From assembly GCF_002999335.1 (NCBI RefSeq), contig NW_020312480.1, positions 248,001 to 312,000 on the forward strand: a stretch of 64,000 nucleotides of DNA. Direction: 5' to 3'. Source of the DNA: Cyclospora cayetanensis (lineage: Eukaryota > Apicomplexa > Conoidasida > Eucoccidiorida > Eimeriidae). Made by a program: the position numbers and the translations under genes. Within the stretch, counting starts at the first letter, position 1, and each line of letters opens with the position of its first letter. This document shows, piece by piece, positions 47,201 through 59,030 of this stretch. The notes under the pieces were generated by a model. It searched no databases. It saw only the letters and a list, made by a program, of their open reading frames with translations, and was not told where the DNA came from.

Positions 47201-48030
47201 CTTCTAGAAGCCGTTGCAGATCTGCATGAGTCTGCATCAGCCGCCCTTTCCTTGTGGTAGGCGTATCAAGCGTCGTAGATATGCCGGTTACAAAGCTCTG
47301 GGTACAGGATGCTTTAATGCTGATAATGGGCAAGGGCCTTTAAGTAATTGGAGCACCATGTGGATATTGACCTATCTGATCTTGTGCTACAGGGGCACCG
47401 AATATTTCTTCGATGAGGGAGAAACACCATCACCAGAAGCAGCGGCAGACTACAGCTTGGCTGCTACGGTTACTGTAACGCCTGTCTCACCGAGCATCTG
47501 GACTGACCAAGCCGCTTCCACCTCCGAAGTGTCTCGTTTGATGCTGCGGCAAAGAGCCATCAAGGCCATGTACACCGCACTAGGTGGCAGGTATCTGAAA
47601 GAACCACATCTAGGGCTGTTCATACATGAGTTGCTTGTGCAGATGCTGCTACTGGTGCTACTGTTGCCCCTGCAGCTCCTATTGGTGATGGTCTTCCTGC
47701 CTAAACTGGTGTTGTCACACTTCCTGGCATTAATTATGCTGATGTGTGTGCAGTTTGGCTAGCTCTCGTGCTCGGGCAACACATGTCGTGAGTGAGGTCC
47801 CGTACCAGGTAGACGCAGAACCCCGAAAATTGAAAGAGGGATTGCCGAATCTCCCAAATCATGGACGCAAAGAGAAGCATCGTAATGGAGCAGCGGGGTC
47901 ATCAACTGAACTTGTTTCGTGGACAAGGCTGAGTGACCAAATACACGAGACTATGACTGCACTTGCTGCCTTTGGATCTCACGCTAATACAGGTGCTGAT
48001 GCACATGCAGTGTGCAACTTTTCACCTTAA
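41250..48030 (+). CDS. LIG4: DNA ligase IV (non-homologous end joining), with two BRCT domains
   Basis: ATP-dependent ligase that seals double-strand breaks with XRCC4-type partners. The traced exons are 41250/41307-41579, 41849-about 42166, 42255-42457, 42765-43067, 43397-43528, 43770-43851, 43978-44066, 44164-44272, 44640-44729, 44980-45047, 45371-45563, 45695-47256, 47393-47590 and 47754-48030. From 41307 they close in frame to about 1298 residues. Domain order: N-terminal ligase domain (LVRQLGPEENACLIGIITKN), adenylation motif I KWDGER (Lys codon 42787), motif III ILDGEIFAYD, the FLVYMVFDILS strand, motif IV EGLMLK (44017-44034), motif V WFKLKP, then GFTLRFPLL of the OB fold. BRCT1 follows at about 46370-46640. 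Its tail EYDKYGDGFFLDT matches LIG4 specifically, then BRCT2 with ALGGSLASSRARATHVV. The Gln/Ser-rich linkers are insertions relative to human LIG4. The extreme N-terminus and the joins at 42166 and 45047 are uncertain. Confidence 0.9.
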
Positions 48031-48519
48031 ACTCTGATATTCATGTAGCTGCCATGCCTCGTAGTGTTAATATTTGCACCAGCAGCCGCTAGTAGCAAAT
48101 GCTGAAATAGGAAATTCTGCTGCCTACTGCAGCAGCAGCAGCTGTTTCTAGCCCTGCATACCAGGGGCCTAGCCAGCTCGCTATGGTGTAGGCAGACAAC
48201 AACACCAGATTCCTCGATGCAAATCGTTTTAATGTTCTGGTAACTAAAGCAACCTAGCCTTCTCAGCTAGGGACTTGGTTGGGCCGCCCCTAACAGTGGA
48301 GGGCTGTCTGGGGGAACCCTTTTTTGTAAGGACCATCAAGGATTTATCAAGGTACCCGAAATAGAACTTTAAGGTTCAGCAGTTGTACGACGCATGTTGA
48401 GGAACGGTAAGCTGCCTACATAGTATAATGGCATTATGTGCTTCCCCTACAAAAGTCTATACAGGAGATGATCCAGCTGTAAAATTCTTGCTAGACTGCG
48501 AAATCCAGGACATCTGGAT
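48031..48519. other. Intergenic region between convergent genes
   Basis: This is the 3' flank of LIG4 (+) and of the first LEA-like gene (-). No gene is seen. Confidence 0.5.
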
Positions 48520-48915
48520 TCATTCAGGAGCAATGAATTCGGCAACTGTGGCTCTGGCGTCTCTAACTGTCTCTGCAGCTGCAGCAGACGCCGCGGCACT
48601 TTTTTCCTTTGCTGCCTCCCACGCGGATCCCATAATTTCCCCAGCTTCTGCACTCATCTGCCTCACCCACTCTACTGTTTCTTGAGCCTTGGCTTTGATG
48701 GCGTCTGCTGCGTCTGCTGCTGTCTCCCTTGTTGCCTGACGCATGACCTCAGTTCCCATCTTCATATCTGTAACGGCCTCTTCTATCAAAGACTCCTCTA
48801 GGGAAGTTTTATTCCCAGGCTGAGACCTTCCAGCAAGGGGAGCCTTTCCGGATGAAGGCAGATGATCCTGAGTGGCACTGGAGGGGGATCCCGCATTCTG
48901 GGGTGAGTCCGCCAT
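48520..48915 (-). CDS. LEA-like disordered protein, 131 residues
   Basis: An intron-less frame from ATG 48915. After a Ser/Pro/Gly-rich start, about 80 residues follow the 11-mer style of group 3 late-embryogenesis-abundant proteins: Ala, Lys, Glu, Thr and Asp in amphipathic repeats (ATRETAADAADAIKAKAQET, AWEAAKEKSAAASAAAAETV). It ends ARATVAEFIAPE. Such proteins are unfolded in water and fold on drying, protecting membranes and enzymes. Coccidian oocysts are known to contain LEA-type proteins. There is no signal peptide, so it is likely cytosolic. A paralogue lies 1.9 kb upstream on the same strand (ATG 51245), sharing composition and the closing AEFI-P motif. Function is inferred from composition and would apply to the sporulated oocyst stage. 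Confidence 0.7.
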   Translation of the reverse strand: MADSPQNAGSPSSATQDHLPSSGKAPLAGRSQPGNKTSLEESLIEEAVTDMKMGTEVMRQATRETAADAADAIKAKAQETVEWVRQMSAEAGEIMGSAWEAAKEKSAAASAAAAETVRDARATVAEFIAPE

Positions 48916-50816
48916 CTCGACACAACTTTAAGCTGCATCCGAAGGCACAAAGAGAGGTAATATGGACTATAGACTTAAGATTCAATGAAAGTTATCAGAA
49001 TTAGGGTGGATAGCAGTAATGATTGCCAGGCAAAAAGCAAGAGTGAGAGAGGTGCCTTGGGTACATACCCTGCGCCGTAAAACGACCAAGTGGCTGGTGA
49101 GTACGAGCGTTTCCTCCCGGGCTTCTCGCTCGGTCTAGACGACAATTTTCTTGTCCTTTGTGTGTGAGTTAGTGAACACAGCCTCAAATGAGTGACAAGC
49201 GGTTTCTAAGACTACGCGATGTCGAGCCAGCTGCGACCCACGGCCACAGTAGCAGCAACGTGAAAGCCGGCTTGTAGTCGAAAAAAGCAAGGATAAAATC
49301 TAAGAGCATTAAACGGATAACAAGTGTGTAAGGAATGATTACCAATGCTTTTAAGGTATCGAGAGCGAAAAGGCGCATACTCAGGGCCAGGAAGATCCGC
49401 CTATCTCAAGGAACCGAGCTGTCCACACATCACAGCAAAAAACCGCGGGGAGGCGCACTCTTTCTCAAGAAGCATGGGTTATCAACACAAACTTTGTCTT
49501 ACATGGTTTGATAAATCTAGGCTTATAGTTTACTTTGAGTTATCAACGAAGCAGAAGCCGCAAATCGCGCCCCCTGGTGAGACAGGGAGGATAATGGGTC
49601 ACCTCAGCTGCTTACATGGAGAGTGATCATTCGAAGCGGAATTTTTTTTTGTATGCCTGAACACATAAAAATCCAATTGCGATTGCAGAGTTCCAGGTGT
49701 GGCTTGCGGTATCATACTGAATAATGCTGCGTAATACGCCATTTGGTTGGCAGCTCACTGGACGTCTGATGATATGTATACACCCCAAAGGAACTATGCT
49801 TTTCATGGTATCACGAAGAATTTCAGCCACGAATACCGTAAAAGCTGTTGCACACTTTGGTTTTTGCAAGAATTACTGGATTGCCAAGTCTTTAAGGCTC
49901 ACTGGTGCGCGACGAAAGCCCTATTTCATGCACCTTCAATTCTGGTGGGAGGGGCGAAGGGCCCTGCCTATCTAACCTTTCAGGTAGTAGGTAAGCTATC
50001 TTGAGCACTTATGAGCTTAGAGCCAGGCTGTCAAGGCATCTGTGCCTCTCTTGTGTCAACAAATAAGGTTTGTTTGCCCATTTAAAACTTCATGATGAAC
50101 AAGCTAGGCAGTAAACACGTACGCATACCTACGTTAAGCTGTTAGCAGATCACTTCTCTTTCCCTTTTCAAGTAGTACAGGGTCGCTCTACTGATGTTGA
50201 AGCGTACGTAACGCACTTATACAATGCAAGCACCAGAGTGCACCACACCAGACACTAAAGACCCGTGTGCATAAATGCTCACTTGCCGTGCCAACTATAG
50301 GCTGTGTATAATGTCGATTGGCTTTGCCTAATTTCAATATTGTTTTAGCTCTCCGAAATTGCAGTTATGCTCGAACTCGACCGCCGATTCACTAAGAAGT
50401 TCCATCCAACATTTTCTTGTGTACGATGTGAACCAAACGATTGCCTAGTTTCGTCTTTGCTTAGCACAAAAGGCGTATGCAATCGTAAATATTAAGTCTT
50501 TGAATTACAGTATTTGATAAATACATCGTCTTGTAAATTGAACAATGCTTGACGGCTCGTAGGGCCGCGGCTTGACGGTAGGTGGGCAAGGGAGCGATGC
50601 ACATACACAGTAGAGCCTACGGGATCTATACAAGCCAAAGCCCAGAGCGTAAAGAACAATACATCGCCAGGGATTCTAATACAAGGTTTGGTAGTAAGAA
50701 TAAGACTGGCTGCCTGCTAGCACTTGTCAGGTACCTACTGCGCAGAAACAAGCCAGGCGATTTGCTGAAAATCGGCGCTTTGTCACCTTCCATGTAAGAC
50801 CACGCGTATAGAAGCT
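48916..50816. other. Spacer between the two LEA-like genes
   Basis: This holds the probable promoter of the first LEA-like gene and the 3' flank of the second. AT-rich; the short frames show no domains. Confidence 0.45.
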
Positions 50817-51245
50817 TTAGGAAGAGGGAGATATAAATTCCGCGGTGTCGCTCCTGAGCTTGCTGAGGCCTTCGGTTGCCGCGTCCTTAGCAGCCTTTGC
50901 CTTTTCCTGTGCAGCAGCCATGGCGTTGCTAGCAGTACCAGTCACGCTATCTTTCATGCTGCATGCCTTCTCACCAATAGCCTGACCAACGGAGCTCATT
51001 TTCCCCTGAGCCTCTGCAGATTTTTCCTTAGTAGCAGCGGCCGCAGAGCTGCACGTCTCTTGAGCCTTTTCCTTTCCTTGTTGTGCTTTTTCGCAAGCTG
51101 AGTCACACGCCATTCCGGCCTTTTCCTTTGCACTATCCTTTAAATCACAGGCCTTTTCCATTATGTCTGATCCTGCGTGGCAGCAAGCCTGTTTTCCTTT
51201 TTCTAGGGCTTCGCCCGCACATTCGCGACTGTGGCTCTCCGACAT
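50817..51245 (-). CDS. LEA-like disordered protein, Cys-containing, 142 residues
   Basis: An intron-less frame from ATG 51245. The product is a string of 11-mer-like Ala/Lys/Glu segments: MEKACDLKDSAKEKAGMACD, EKAQQGKEKAQETCSS, ATKEKSAEAQGKM, EKACSMKDSVTGTASNAM and AAAQEKAKAAKDAATEGL. It ends SDTAEFISPSS. This is the repeat pattern of group 3 LEA proteins. Unlike its neighbour at 48520-48915 it carries about eight cysteines, unusual for LEA proteins; they could form disulfides or bind metal. No signal peptide is visible. The shared C-terminal AEFI-P motif and the same strand suggest a tandem duplication. The role in desiccation tolerance of oocysts is an inference. Confidence 0.72.
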   Translation of the reverse strand: MSESHSRECAGEALEKGKQACCHAGSDIMEKACDLKDSAKEKAGMACDSACEKAQQGKEKAQETCSSAAAATKEKSAEAQGKMSSVGQAIGEKACSMKDSVTGTASNAMAAAQEKAKAAKDAATEGLSKLRSDTAEFISPSS

Positions 51246-54200
51246 CTTCTGTTCACACGATGTTCAAGTGTCTGTACACTATGAAGCACACACTGCTGCG
51301 CAGCACATCACAGAGCACACGGGCAAAAACCCGACATAAGCAACATAGCTTTTGCCCAGTTTGCCTACAGAGCAGACTGTTCAGGCAGAGAAGGGAGTGA
51401 ATTCGGGAGCATCGTTAATTCTTTTGCTCACACGGGGGGGAGCACGACAGGACAATCTATAATTAAAGGCATATGAACATCATAATTGACCATCAGTGTT
51501 TACTACGCATCATAATAATGGGAAAACACAGAGATTGAAAAATGTCAGAAAATGTGCTTGTATTGTTGCATTGGCAATGCAGGGCACAGCGTCAGTAAAA
51601 ACGTACCTGCAGGAAGTCGATTACTGTAGAATATCTCTCTAACCATAAAATGAATTTTTTTGATAGTGAACGCTTACATACATACTGTTATAACGCAACA
51701 CGCACGAGGAAGGGAGATCCAGATAGGGCGGAAGGCGCAGGCTTCTAGCGCTGGTGCGCTGCGGCGCAGTCGCAGTTGGAGTCACGCCGTTTCGCTCAAT
51801 GATGAAATAAACATTTTAAAGTTAGTTGAACCACAATAGACCCTAATTTGACTGATTGCAGTAATAGGAGTGATACATACCATAGGAATATTGGTGTGCT
51901 GGCCTAACGTGAGCTTTCCGCCGAGCTGGTGACCACTGGGGATCTGCAAATTTGCAGTTCTCTGAGTAGTCTAAGAGGAGCACCACCAATGGGTTAGCTA
52001 CGCGCCATTGCCACTTACGCTGATAAGAAATAAACTCTAAGAAATGCAGTGGGTGTACTGACTAAACACGATGCTTTGAAGCCAGGATGGACCAGTACAG
52101 GTCACTCGAACACTGAGAAGCAAGGGAGGACCGTGGGGTATCTGATTCAGCTCAGTGCCTACGCTATACCGGATCTTAAATATTTTGTGTTCTAGGGTGA
52201 GACACATGAGGCTCTCCTTTAGATAATTCAAGATTTCAGTGATCTTTACAACAACCTGGTCCTCAAGGAACTTTAGCACATTGAGCTGGCCTTGCTGGAC
52301 CATCGCGTTATAATCCCATATATGCAATATTCTGCTAGTTCCAATATGTTCAATTCTGCAAACAAAGCTTCTGGAATTATTCAGCACTGCGGAACGTTCA
52401 ACTATTCAAACCACTCCGATGCAGCAATTGCTACTTACGCTGCACGATGTAACGACATAGTAATTACAGTTCTCTAGGGGTCTCATCCATTGAACGTGAC
52501 CAAAGAAGCCCCAAGCGTGCCTTTGTATACGGGTGGGGGAGGAGCAGCCGTCCTAAATAAAGGGTGAGATTCTTAAAAGCCCTCCGATGTAGCGGGCAAA
52601 GCCACGCCAAAGTACTTTCTACTACACCAATTATGCTGGGCTGAATGTGCATTAAGACGTGATTGATACACTTTTTCCTTTGTACTTCATGTTGATTGCA
52701 AAGCAGTGTTAGCACAAAGAAGAAGCTGCAGTGCTGTGTGTGTACGCGCGCTAGATGCTATGTACAGCTGGCTGTGACTGCTGGGAGTGCTGCGAGGGTG
52801 GAGCTATGCGCAGCAGTTCTCCTCCCCTTATGATGGACGTTGAGGAACGCCAGAAGAGGGAAGATGAACTGGTTTAAAAAAACACTCAGCAACTTTACAA
52901 TGTTAGAATTGATCCTGGAGTGAAGTATTTCTCTTTAGAGGCTTTGGATGAAGCCATTTGAGTAACCAGAGGAGACCTGCATTTTTAGATGAATGAACGG
53001 TTTCCTTGCACTCTGCTCTTTCTAAGACAATTAACATAAGGTGACATTTATGGCAAACAAAGGCTATGCATGACAAATTTATGCGACTTTTAAAGTCTGG
53101 AATAGCCTTAGTACTTGATAACGCCGCAAACTCCGAATGGAGATATTAGGCAATGTACTCATCGTATAGCTCATGGTTTGTAGTGGATCCCTCCCATGTG
53201 GGCATCAGAGAAACGCTAAACGACGGAAGCTACGAAGGCTCCACGGCGGTTCTGAGCATGCGTGGCAGCTGGGCAAAACTCAAAGCAAACCCTCACTGTT
53301 GGCGCTTGACACATTCATTACTTACATATAAGAAGGCTAAGCGTGCAAAGCTAGACAATTAACGCTCGCCGCCGTCAGAATCGGAGACCGCCTGGTCTTC
53401 TAGGATCAGAGGATCTTGTTTTCACACAGAGCCGTCAGTCTTCACCATCCTTTGCTGAACATATCCCGTAGTCTATTTAGCCTGACAAAGATCGACTGTA
53501 CATTCAAAGACGATGATACGTATTTCATGGGTGAGATTTTTTGGCAGAATGCTTGGGTTCCAATTTTGCTACACAGTCCTAGGCTGAAAGGGTCTGATTG
53601 AGATGTCGAGATACTTGCGGTTCCTAACACGAAGTTTGACACAGCGTGCCTCCGCTTATTAGCATAAATCGAAAGGGGGAGGGAGGTTTATCTGTATCGT
53701 TGTACACCTTTCATATCTGTTTAACTTTCCGGATGAAATGGGGAGTCAGGATGGTAGGCCAAGGTGAGGTAGCATGCGCACACATAAATAAATGCACCGA
53801 GTGGTGAAGTCGCATTCACATAGAAGAAACATGGAAAGGGCGCAGGGCAAGGGTCAAATCGAGATTTGCTTGTATGCATGCATACTTTATGTTCGCCTTA
53901 CACACTGTACCTCATTGCACCCGCCCACAACCATTCCTTCGGCCAAGATTTAGCTGCAGCAAGGTATTCGTGGCGCTCGCATACAGCATGATGCATACAA
54001 GGCCATGGCTAGAGTTCTACAAGCCACATGCCTACCGAGGCATCCTCTTTTTTACTTAAGGTGTTGGACATCCGTGACCACCGACTTGAACCAGTGTAAT
54101 AGCTACTAATGGAGGAAAAGACAAGAGATATGTCGGGCTCCCGCGTCTCGTGAGAACTTTGGGAACCTCGAACTCTATGGTATCTCCTGAGACTGTCCCT

Positions 54201-54551
54201 GTGGAGGGGTCCTAGCTTAGCCAATCTGTCTGCGCCTGTGGCTCTACCCATGCACAGTAATGCGGCAAAAAAGATTAAATTCTGTTTAATTCAGAGGAAA
54301 ATGGCAAACTCGAGGAGACGTCATTGTGCTTATCTCTCTACCTTTCCCCTCGTCTGTCGGGTCACTCGAACGCTGCACGGCCCCCTTGCGGAGCTTGCGG
54401 GGTCCTGTGGTCCCCACCCTTTTCAAACAATGTCCTAGGACAGCCCCTCAGAACATTTACACCGACAATTCTCTGGATCTCATTATTTTGGGGCTATGTA
54501 GCGGCCTTGAGCCCCCATTGAAGCCCGGTGCATGTTTACTCCCTTGGTGTG
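51246..54551. other. 3.3-kb gene-poor region
   Basis: The first few hundred bases are the probable promoter of the Cys-containing LEA-like gene. The rest is AT-rich with short unrelated frames (for example 52037-52387 minus and 53153-53362 plus) that resemble nothing recognisable. Confidence 0.45.
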
Positions 54552-57500
54552 ATGAGCAACCGGGGAAGCACCAGCAGCACGAACGCTTGCTGCTGCAGTA
54601 GCAACCGCTGCCGGCTATGCCACCTTCCCCAAGGCGCCCTGCTGCTTCTCTTGGACCTTCTCCCGGCAGCAGACTTATACACGCTCAACACTTGCTGCTG
54701 TGCGGCTGCTGCTGCCTTCCTCCCTCGTGTAGCGCTGCAACGGCTACAGAAAGATTTCGGAGCCTATGGTGCTTCCCCGCTATTGCCACCAGGAACATCC
54801 ACCCCTGGTGCAGCACCACGGCACGAGGCTTCGGCGGCCCTCGGAACGCCCTATAGGGGCCTGCCATTGACGCAGGTACCGCCACAGAACCCTCGACTGG
54901 TCAATACCCATAACAGCAGAAGGAGCAGCAGTAGCATATCTTGCTGCTGTTGCTGGGCCTACAATGCGGCAATAGAAGCACGGAACGCCCCTGCCGAGGT
55001 ATACAGGCAGCTCTGCGCGAACCGTGCAGCAAACGTGCAGCGTCTCGAGGCCCTTTGTCATATGCAGCAAAAAAGCAGCTGCCGAAGGGATAGTAGCAGC
55101 AGCTGTATAGTAGCAGCACATCCTCGAGCACCAACTCCACGGGCGGTGCAGTGCTGCGCCGCTGCTGCAACAGCAGGCGAATCCGTTGCGTGCCGTGTAT
55201 TTTTTCAACCACAGGCAACAGCATCTGCAGGAGCAGCATCAGCCGGCAGCCCGACGGCTGCGCCGGTTGGTGCATTCTTCGCGCTAGAATCCGACCAGCT
55301 TGCCGCTACGTGCCTGGCCCCATTCGTCTTCACGCAAAGATGTGCTTCCTCTGCGGCAGCAACAGCATCTGCAGAATCAGCAGCAGCCTCTTGTGGCGCG
55401 GATATAGTGGAATGGAACCTCTTTGGGTGTCTTTTCTTCCCGGCACCAGGGGAGGGGACTTCCGCCTTACTCATTGCAGTTGATTCTGGACGGAGCCCCA
55501 CTGCTACAGTGCATGCGTTGCAGCCTCAGCAACGAGAGCCGCACCAGCAACAGCAGCCACGGAGTGCTGCAGCAAGCCGAGCAGGCCAAGAGTTACTGTT
55601 GCAACTGTTCCATCTCTCAAGCCTTCGTGCACAACGCCTCGTAGCCGAAATACCTTTGGGAGACCTTCCGGCGATTACACATTGTTGCTACCTCGCCAGA
55701 ACGGTCCCTAAACAGTACCAGAAGCAGCAGGAACAGCGGCAGGATTCTATTCAGGAGACGATTGTAGCTGCCTGGGATGCCACTGCAAAACGCTTTATAG
55801 TTGTCCAGCTGAGGCCTTCTCCCACACTGCCGAAGCATGAGCCATCTGCTGTTTCTGTGGAAGTCTCAAACACTTGTGCTGCACCTGTTAGTGCATCACG
55901 AAGCGAAGGAGCATCTCTGGACGGTCCTTCAGCAACAGCGGAAACAGCAGCAGCGGAGGCCGCCGCTACTACTGCAAGTGCGGGCCTTCCTTTAAGCAGC
56001 AAATGGCGATTTATATCATTGGACGCCATTAATCGCAGCCGCCAAAGACAGCCGGTTAGGATGCAGTTGGTACAACCCTTTTGTGTCGGAGCCGCACGCA
56101 CTCAACAGCAGGGATGCCAGCAGCGGGAGTGTGCGCATTTGGTGGAGTTGCCAGCGCTGCTGGTCGGTTATAGCGACGGGGCACTTTCGCTTTTGCAGCT
56201 TCCACAAATGCAGGAAATACAACTTTTGGGACGAACGAGGTACGCTTGCAGCACAGGAAACTGCTTCGATTGCGGCTGTGGCTGCACCATTGAATGCTGC
56301 TCCAACTGTTGTGGCCCTACGAAATCGTTTTTTTGGCACGCGTGGTCTTAGGGTTTGGAGTGTGTTATGCAGGGGCTCCGCGTATTTTTCGGAGTTTGTG
56401 GATGGTCGAGGCCTTTGCCGCTGGGGGGATATGCTGCTGCTGCTGCAGATCGAATGTCACTGCTGCAGCAGCGGTGCCAGCAGTGACACGGGCAAAGACA
56501 ATGGCCTCAAGCTACACGTCTTCCTTTTAGCAGTATGCGATATCCCTGATCTGATAGCAGAAGCTAGAGCAAAGGGGGCTTCAAAGACGACTGATTTCGG
56601 TGCTCCTCATGTGGATGATGCTGAGGCCGAGGCTGAGGATTGCATGGCAGTTCACATCGGCTTTTCGCATACAAGGAGGACCTCTTCAGCGGGTCTAGAG
56701 GCACCGGCTCCTGCCGGTGCCGGAGCAGCACCTGAAGAAGCCGGGCCGGATAGTGTTGAGCCGTCATACGAATTGCAACAGGCAAGCGGAGCAGGAACTG
56801 GAACACAGTATCGCCCCGTCTCAGAGCCAGTAGTCGCGGCTGTTACGAAAGTGCAGCGACATCTGAAGCACCAATCTTTGGTGTTGCCCATGTAGTCCCC
56901 ATGTCCTAATACGGGTAATGGGATGTGTGTGTGCCATCTGCTAGTGCAGCTGACGTTCAATGGGGAGGAGTCCATAGTAACCTTCCGGCATCCCTCCTGC
57001 ATTTGCTTCTTGACCGTACACCGCATTTTGCAGGGTCATCAGCAGCAACGGCTGCACCAGGAAAAGCTTAGGTGTGGTGTTGCTGGCTTATGTTTCCGAA
57101 ATATTCGCACAGCGTCCACCAGGGCAGGGGCTTCATTTATCGTACCATACCTTGATGAGACCGGATGCACCGCTGCAGAAACGACGTCAGCATCAACATC
57201 ACCGGTGGTGGAAAGAGCTGCAACGGTGAGCTGCTTGCTCAAATGGAGTACGTTCCCACCTATGAGCCCTGCAGGTTTAATATCTGGCTGGTCTGATGAA
57301 ATGGGTTCAAAGTGTTGGCAGGAAGGGCAGCATGTACTGCAGCCTACAACAGGGGACAAATTAGCCTGCCTAGCGTTCAAGACCCGCTTGGCGTGCTACA
57401 CCCCCCAGCCAGTCAGATGCGTTGCTTTAGACAAGCAGTGCTGCTTCTTTGCTTTTAAAGGGTCTCCCAAGCTCTATATGCATCCACTAGAGTGGGAGCT

Positions 57501-57768
57501 ACTAGGAGGAGGGGCTTTGCCTACAGGTCAACTACGGTGTGTAGACACCCGAGCGGTCAACGAACCGGGTCTGCTTGGGTGCCCGTCTCTGGTATCCCCT
57601 GCCCGGCTAGTGGGAAGAAATGGGGAGAGGGAGGTTCAGCAAATGGCGTTACAGCAATTGCATATAGTGGGCCCATTCCTTGTTGCTGCTAGGATGCACG
57701 AAAGATTGCAGCTGTTGCTGCTGCCGCTGCAGTGCCAACAACAGCTTGACCGCGACCAGCAGCTGTAA
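54552..57768 (+). CDS. F-box protein with beta-propeller-like C-terminal half (frame interrupted)
   Basis: The frame from ATG 54552 starts with a Cys/Ser-rich leader. It then reads LCHLPQGALLLLLDLLPAAD and LYTLNTCCCAAAAAFLPRVA, the pattern of an F-box that docks to SKP1 in SCF ubiquitin ligases. Downstream, hydrophobic strands with glycine turns (LPALLVGYSDGALSLLQLPQ, LRNRFFGTRGLRVWSV, RCVALDKQCCFFAFKGSPKL) suggest WD-type propeller blades. At about 56215-56245 the coding sense moves from one frame to the next (+1): the first frame turns into Cys-rich nonsense and stops at 56351, while the second begins to read sensibly. No intron of suitable length fits, so a sequencing error, an indel or a pseudogene is possible. 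A stop at 56893 is probably removed by an intron (about 56875-57032) leading to the last exon, which ends at 57768. F-box identity is moderate; propeller identity is weaker. Confidence 0.6.
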
Positions 57769-59030
57769 CAGCTTGAGGAGCGAAATTACCTGCCATACCA
57801 TTCGCTGCGCTGAAAAGCTGATGGGCCATTGAGACAGGAGGAAATCTTGACTGCTATGCGTGAGTCCGTCGAAATGTTCGCTGCTTTCGCCACACTTGCC
57901 TTCGGCCGGAGTGTCAAATTTAATACCAGCGAAACTATGTTATAGCGGAAAATCTGCCGTTGACTCACGGATTTTTATCGACTAAATTGTTTGTAGGGCG
58001 GAAATCGGTCGTGTGCCTCGGCCGGGAGTTTGCGTCTTTCGTTTAGGTCAGCGAGCGGGACGCTTACTGCTCTGAGACCACTGCAACAGTTGGGGGCTCT
58101 CAGGTGGCCATTCATGTATTTACGTGCTTCTTTGGGCAACACAAGCAGGAGCAGCAACAGGGGTATGATTGCTAAAGCAATGCACAGAGGAGAAACATGT
58201 TTTTTTGTAAGATCTAAACAGTTCACACTAACCTGAATTGTTCAATCGCCGCTGAATAATCCAGTTTTGGTGGGCGAAGCAACAGACTACTTTCGCTACA
58301 CCCTGGCTCTTCACAGCACAGACGGTTGCGGGGCTTTGGGGAAAATGTAGACTTGACTCACCCACAGCAATACAAACGGATTCAGCAACAGCAGTGGCAG
58401 CTCAGGAATAGTCAGATGCAATCTCAGTGAGCAGGAAGGTCACTGGTTTCGCTGCAATTATGGGTGCACGGGCAGAGGAGACGCAGGATTGCTGTTTTTG
58501 CTTCTGGCCTTGCTGTTATATTCACTCATATGGACTGTAGCATTAAAATATACGTGGTTCTTTTTATAACACGACTTTTGTACCGGCTTTGTGCTGAATG
58601 TGTACCTCAGTTGTCCTCTCAGTGGTCCCCAAAGTCCCCGCTGGGGGCCCTCGCCGGGGGCTGCCGTTGCGAGGCTTCGTCATGGTGTACAGCAATAGAA
58701 TCGAACGAAGACTGTTAATTTTAATGTTTGACGGGGTCGTTCTTACACAGATTTCTGAAAAGTTGCTTGGTTCTGTCGTGGGTGGTGCTGCCAGTGAAAA
58801 CTTGCTGCACTTGTTTTCCTTGCACCTCGTTTTGAGATCTTGAAAGCCGCCGTCAACTGCAGCCACAGCAACAACACAGAGAGCAGCCCCTCGATTCGCT
58901 GAAAGCTCACCGCCATAAAAGGCCAGCAGGTGCTACTGCTACTTCTTCACGCCAGATGAAGCTGGGGAGCAGTATCTTTACATCCTATTGGCACTATCGG
59001 AAAAGGTTTTCCAGATAATCTGCGCTCCCA
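57769..59030. other. Intergenic region
   Basis: This lies between the F-box gene and the TFIIIC-like gene, both on the + strand. It includes a GGGCCC patch at 58620-58660. No gene is recognised. Confidence 0.45.

Noticed and set aside
56923..57768. Separate gene starting at the ATG at 56923
   Set aside because: It is in the same frame as the upstream part, a phase-0 acceptor lies at 57032, and the sequence before that reads like an intron; it is better taken as the last exon of the F-box gene.
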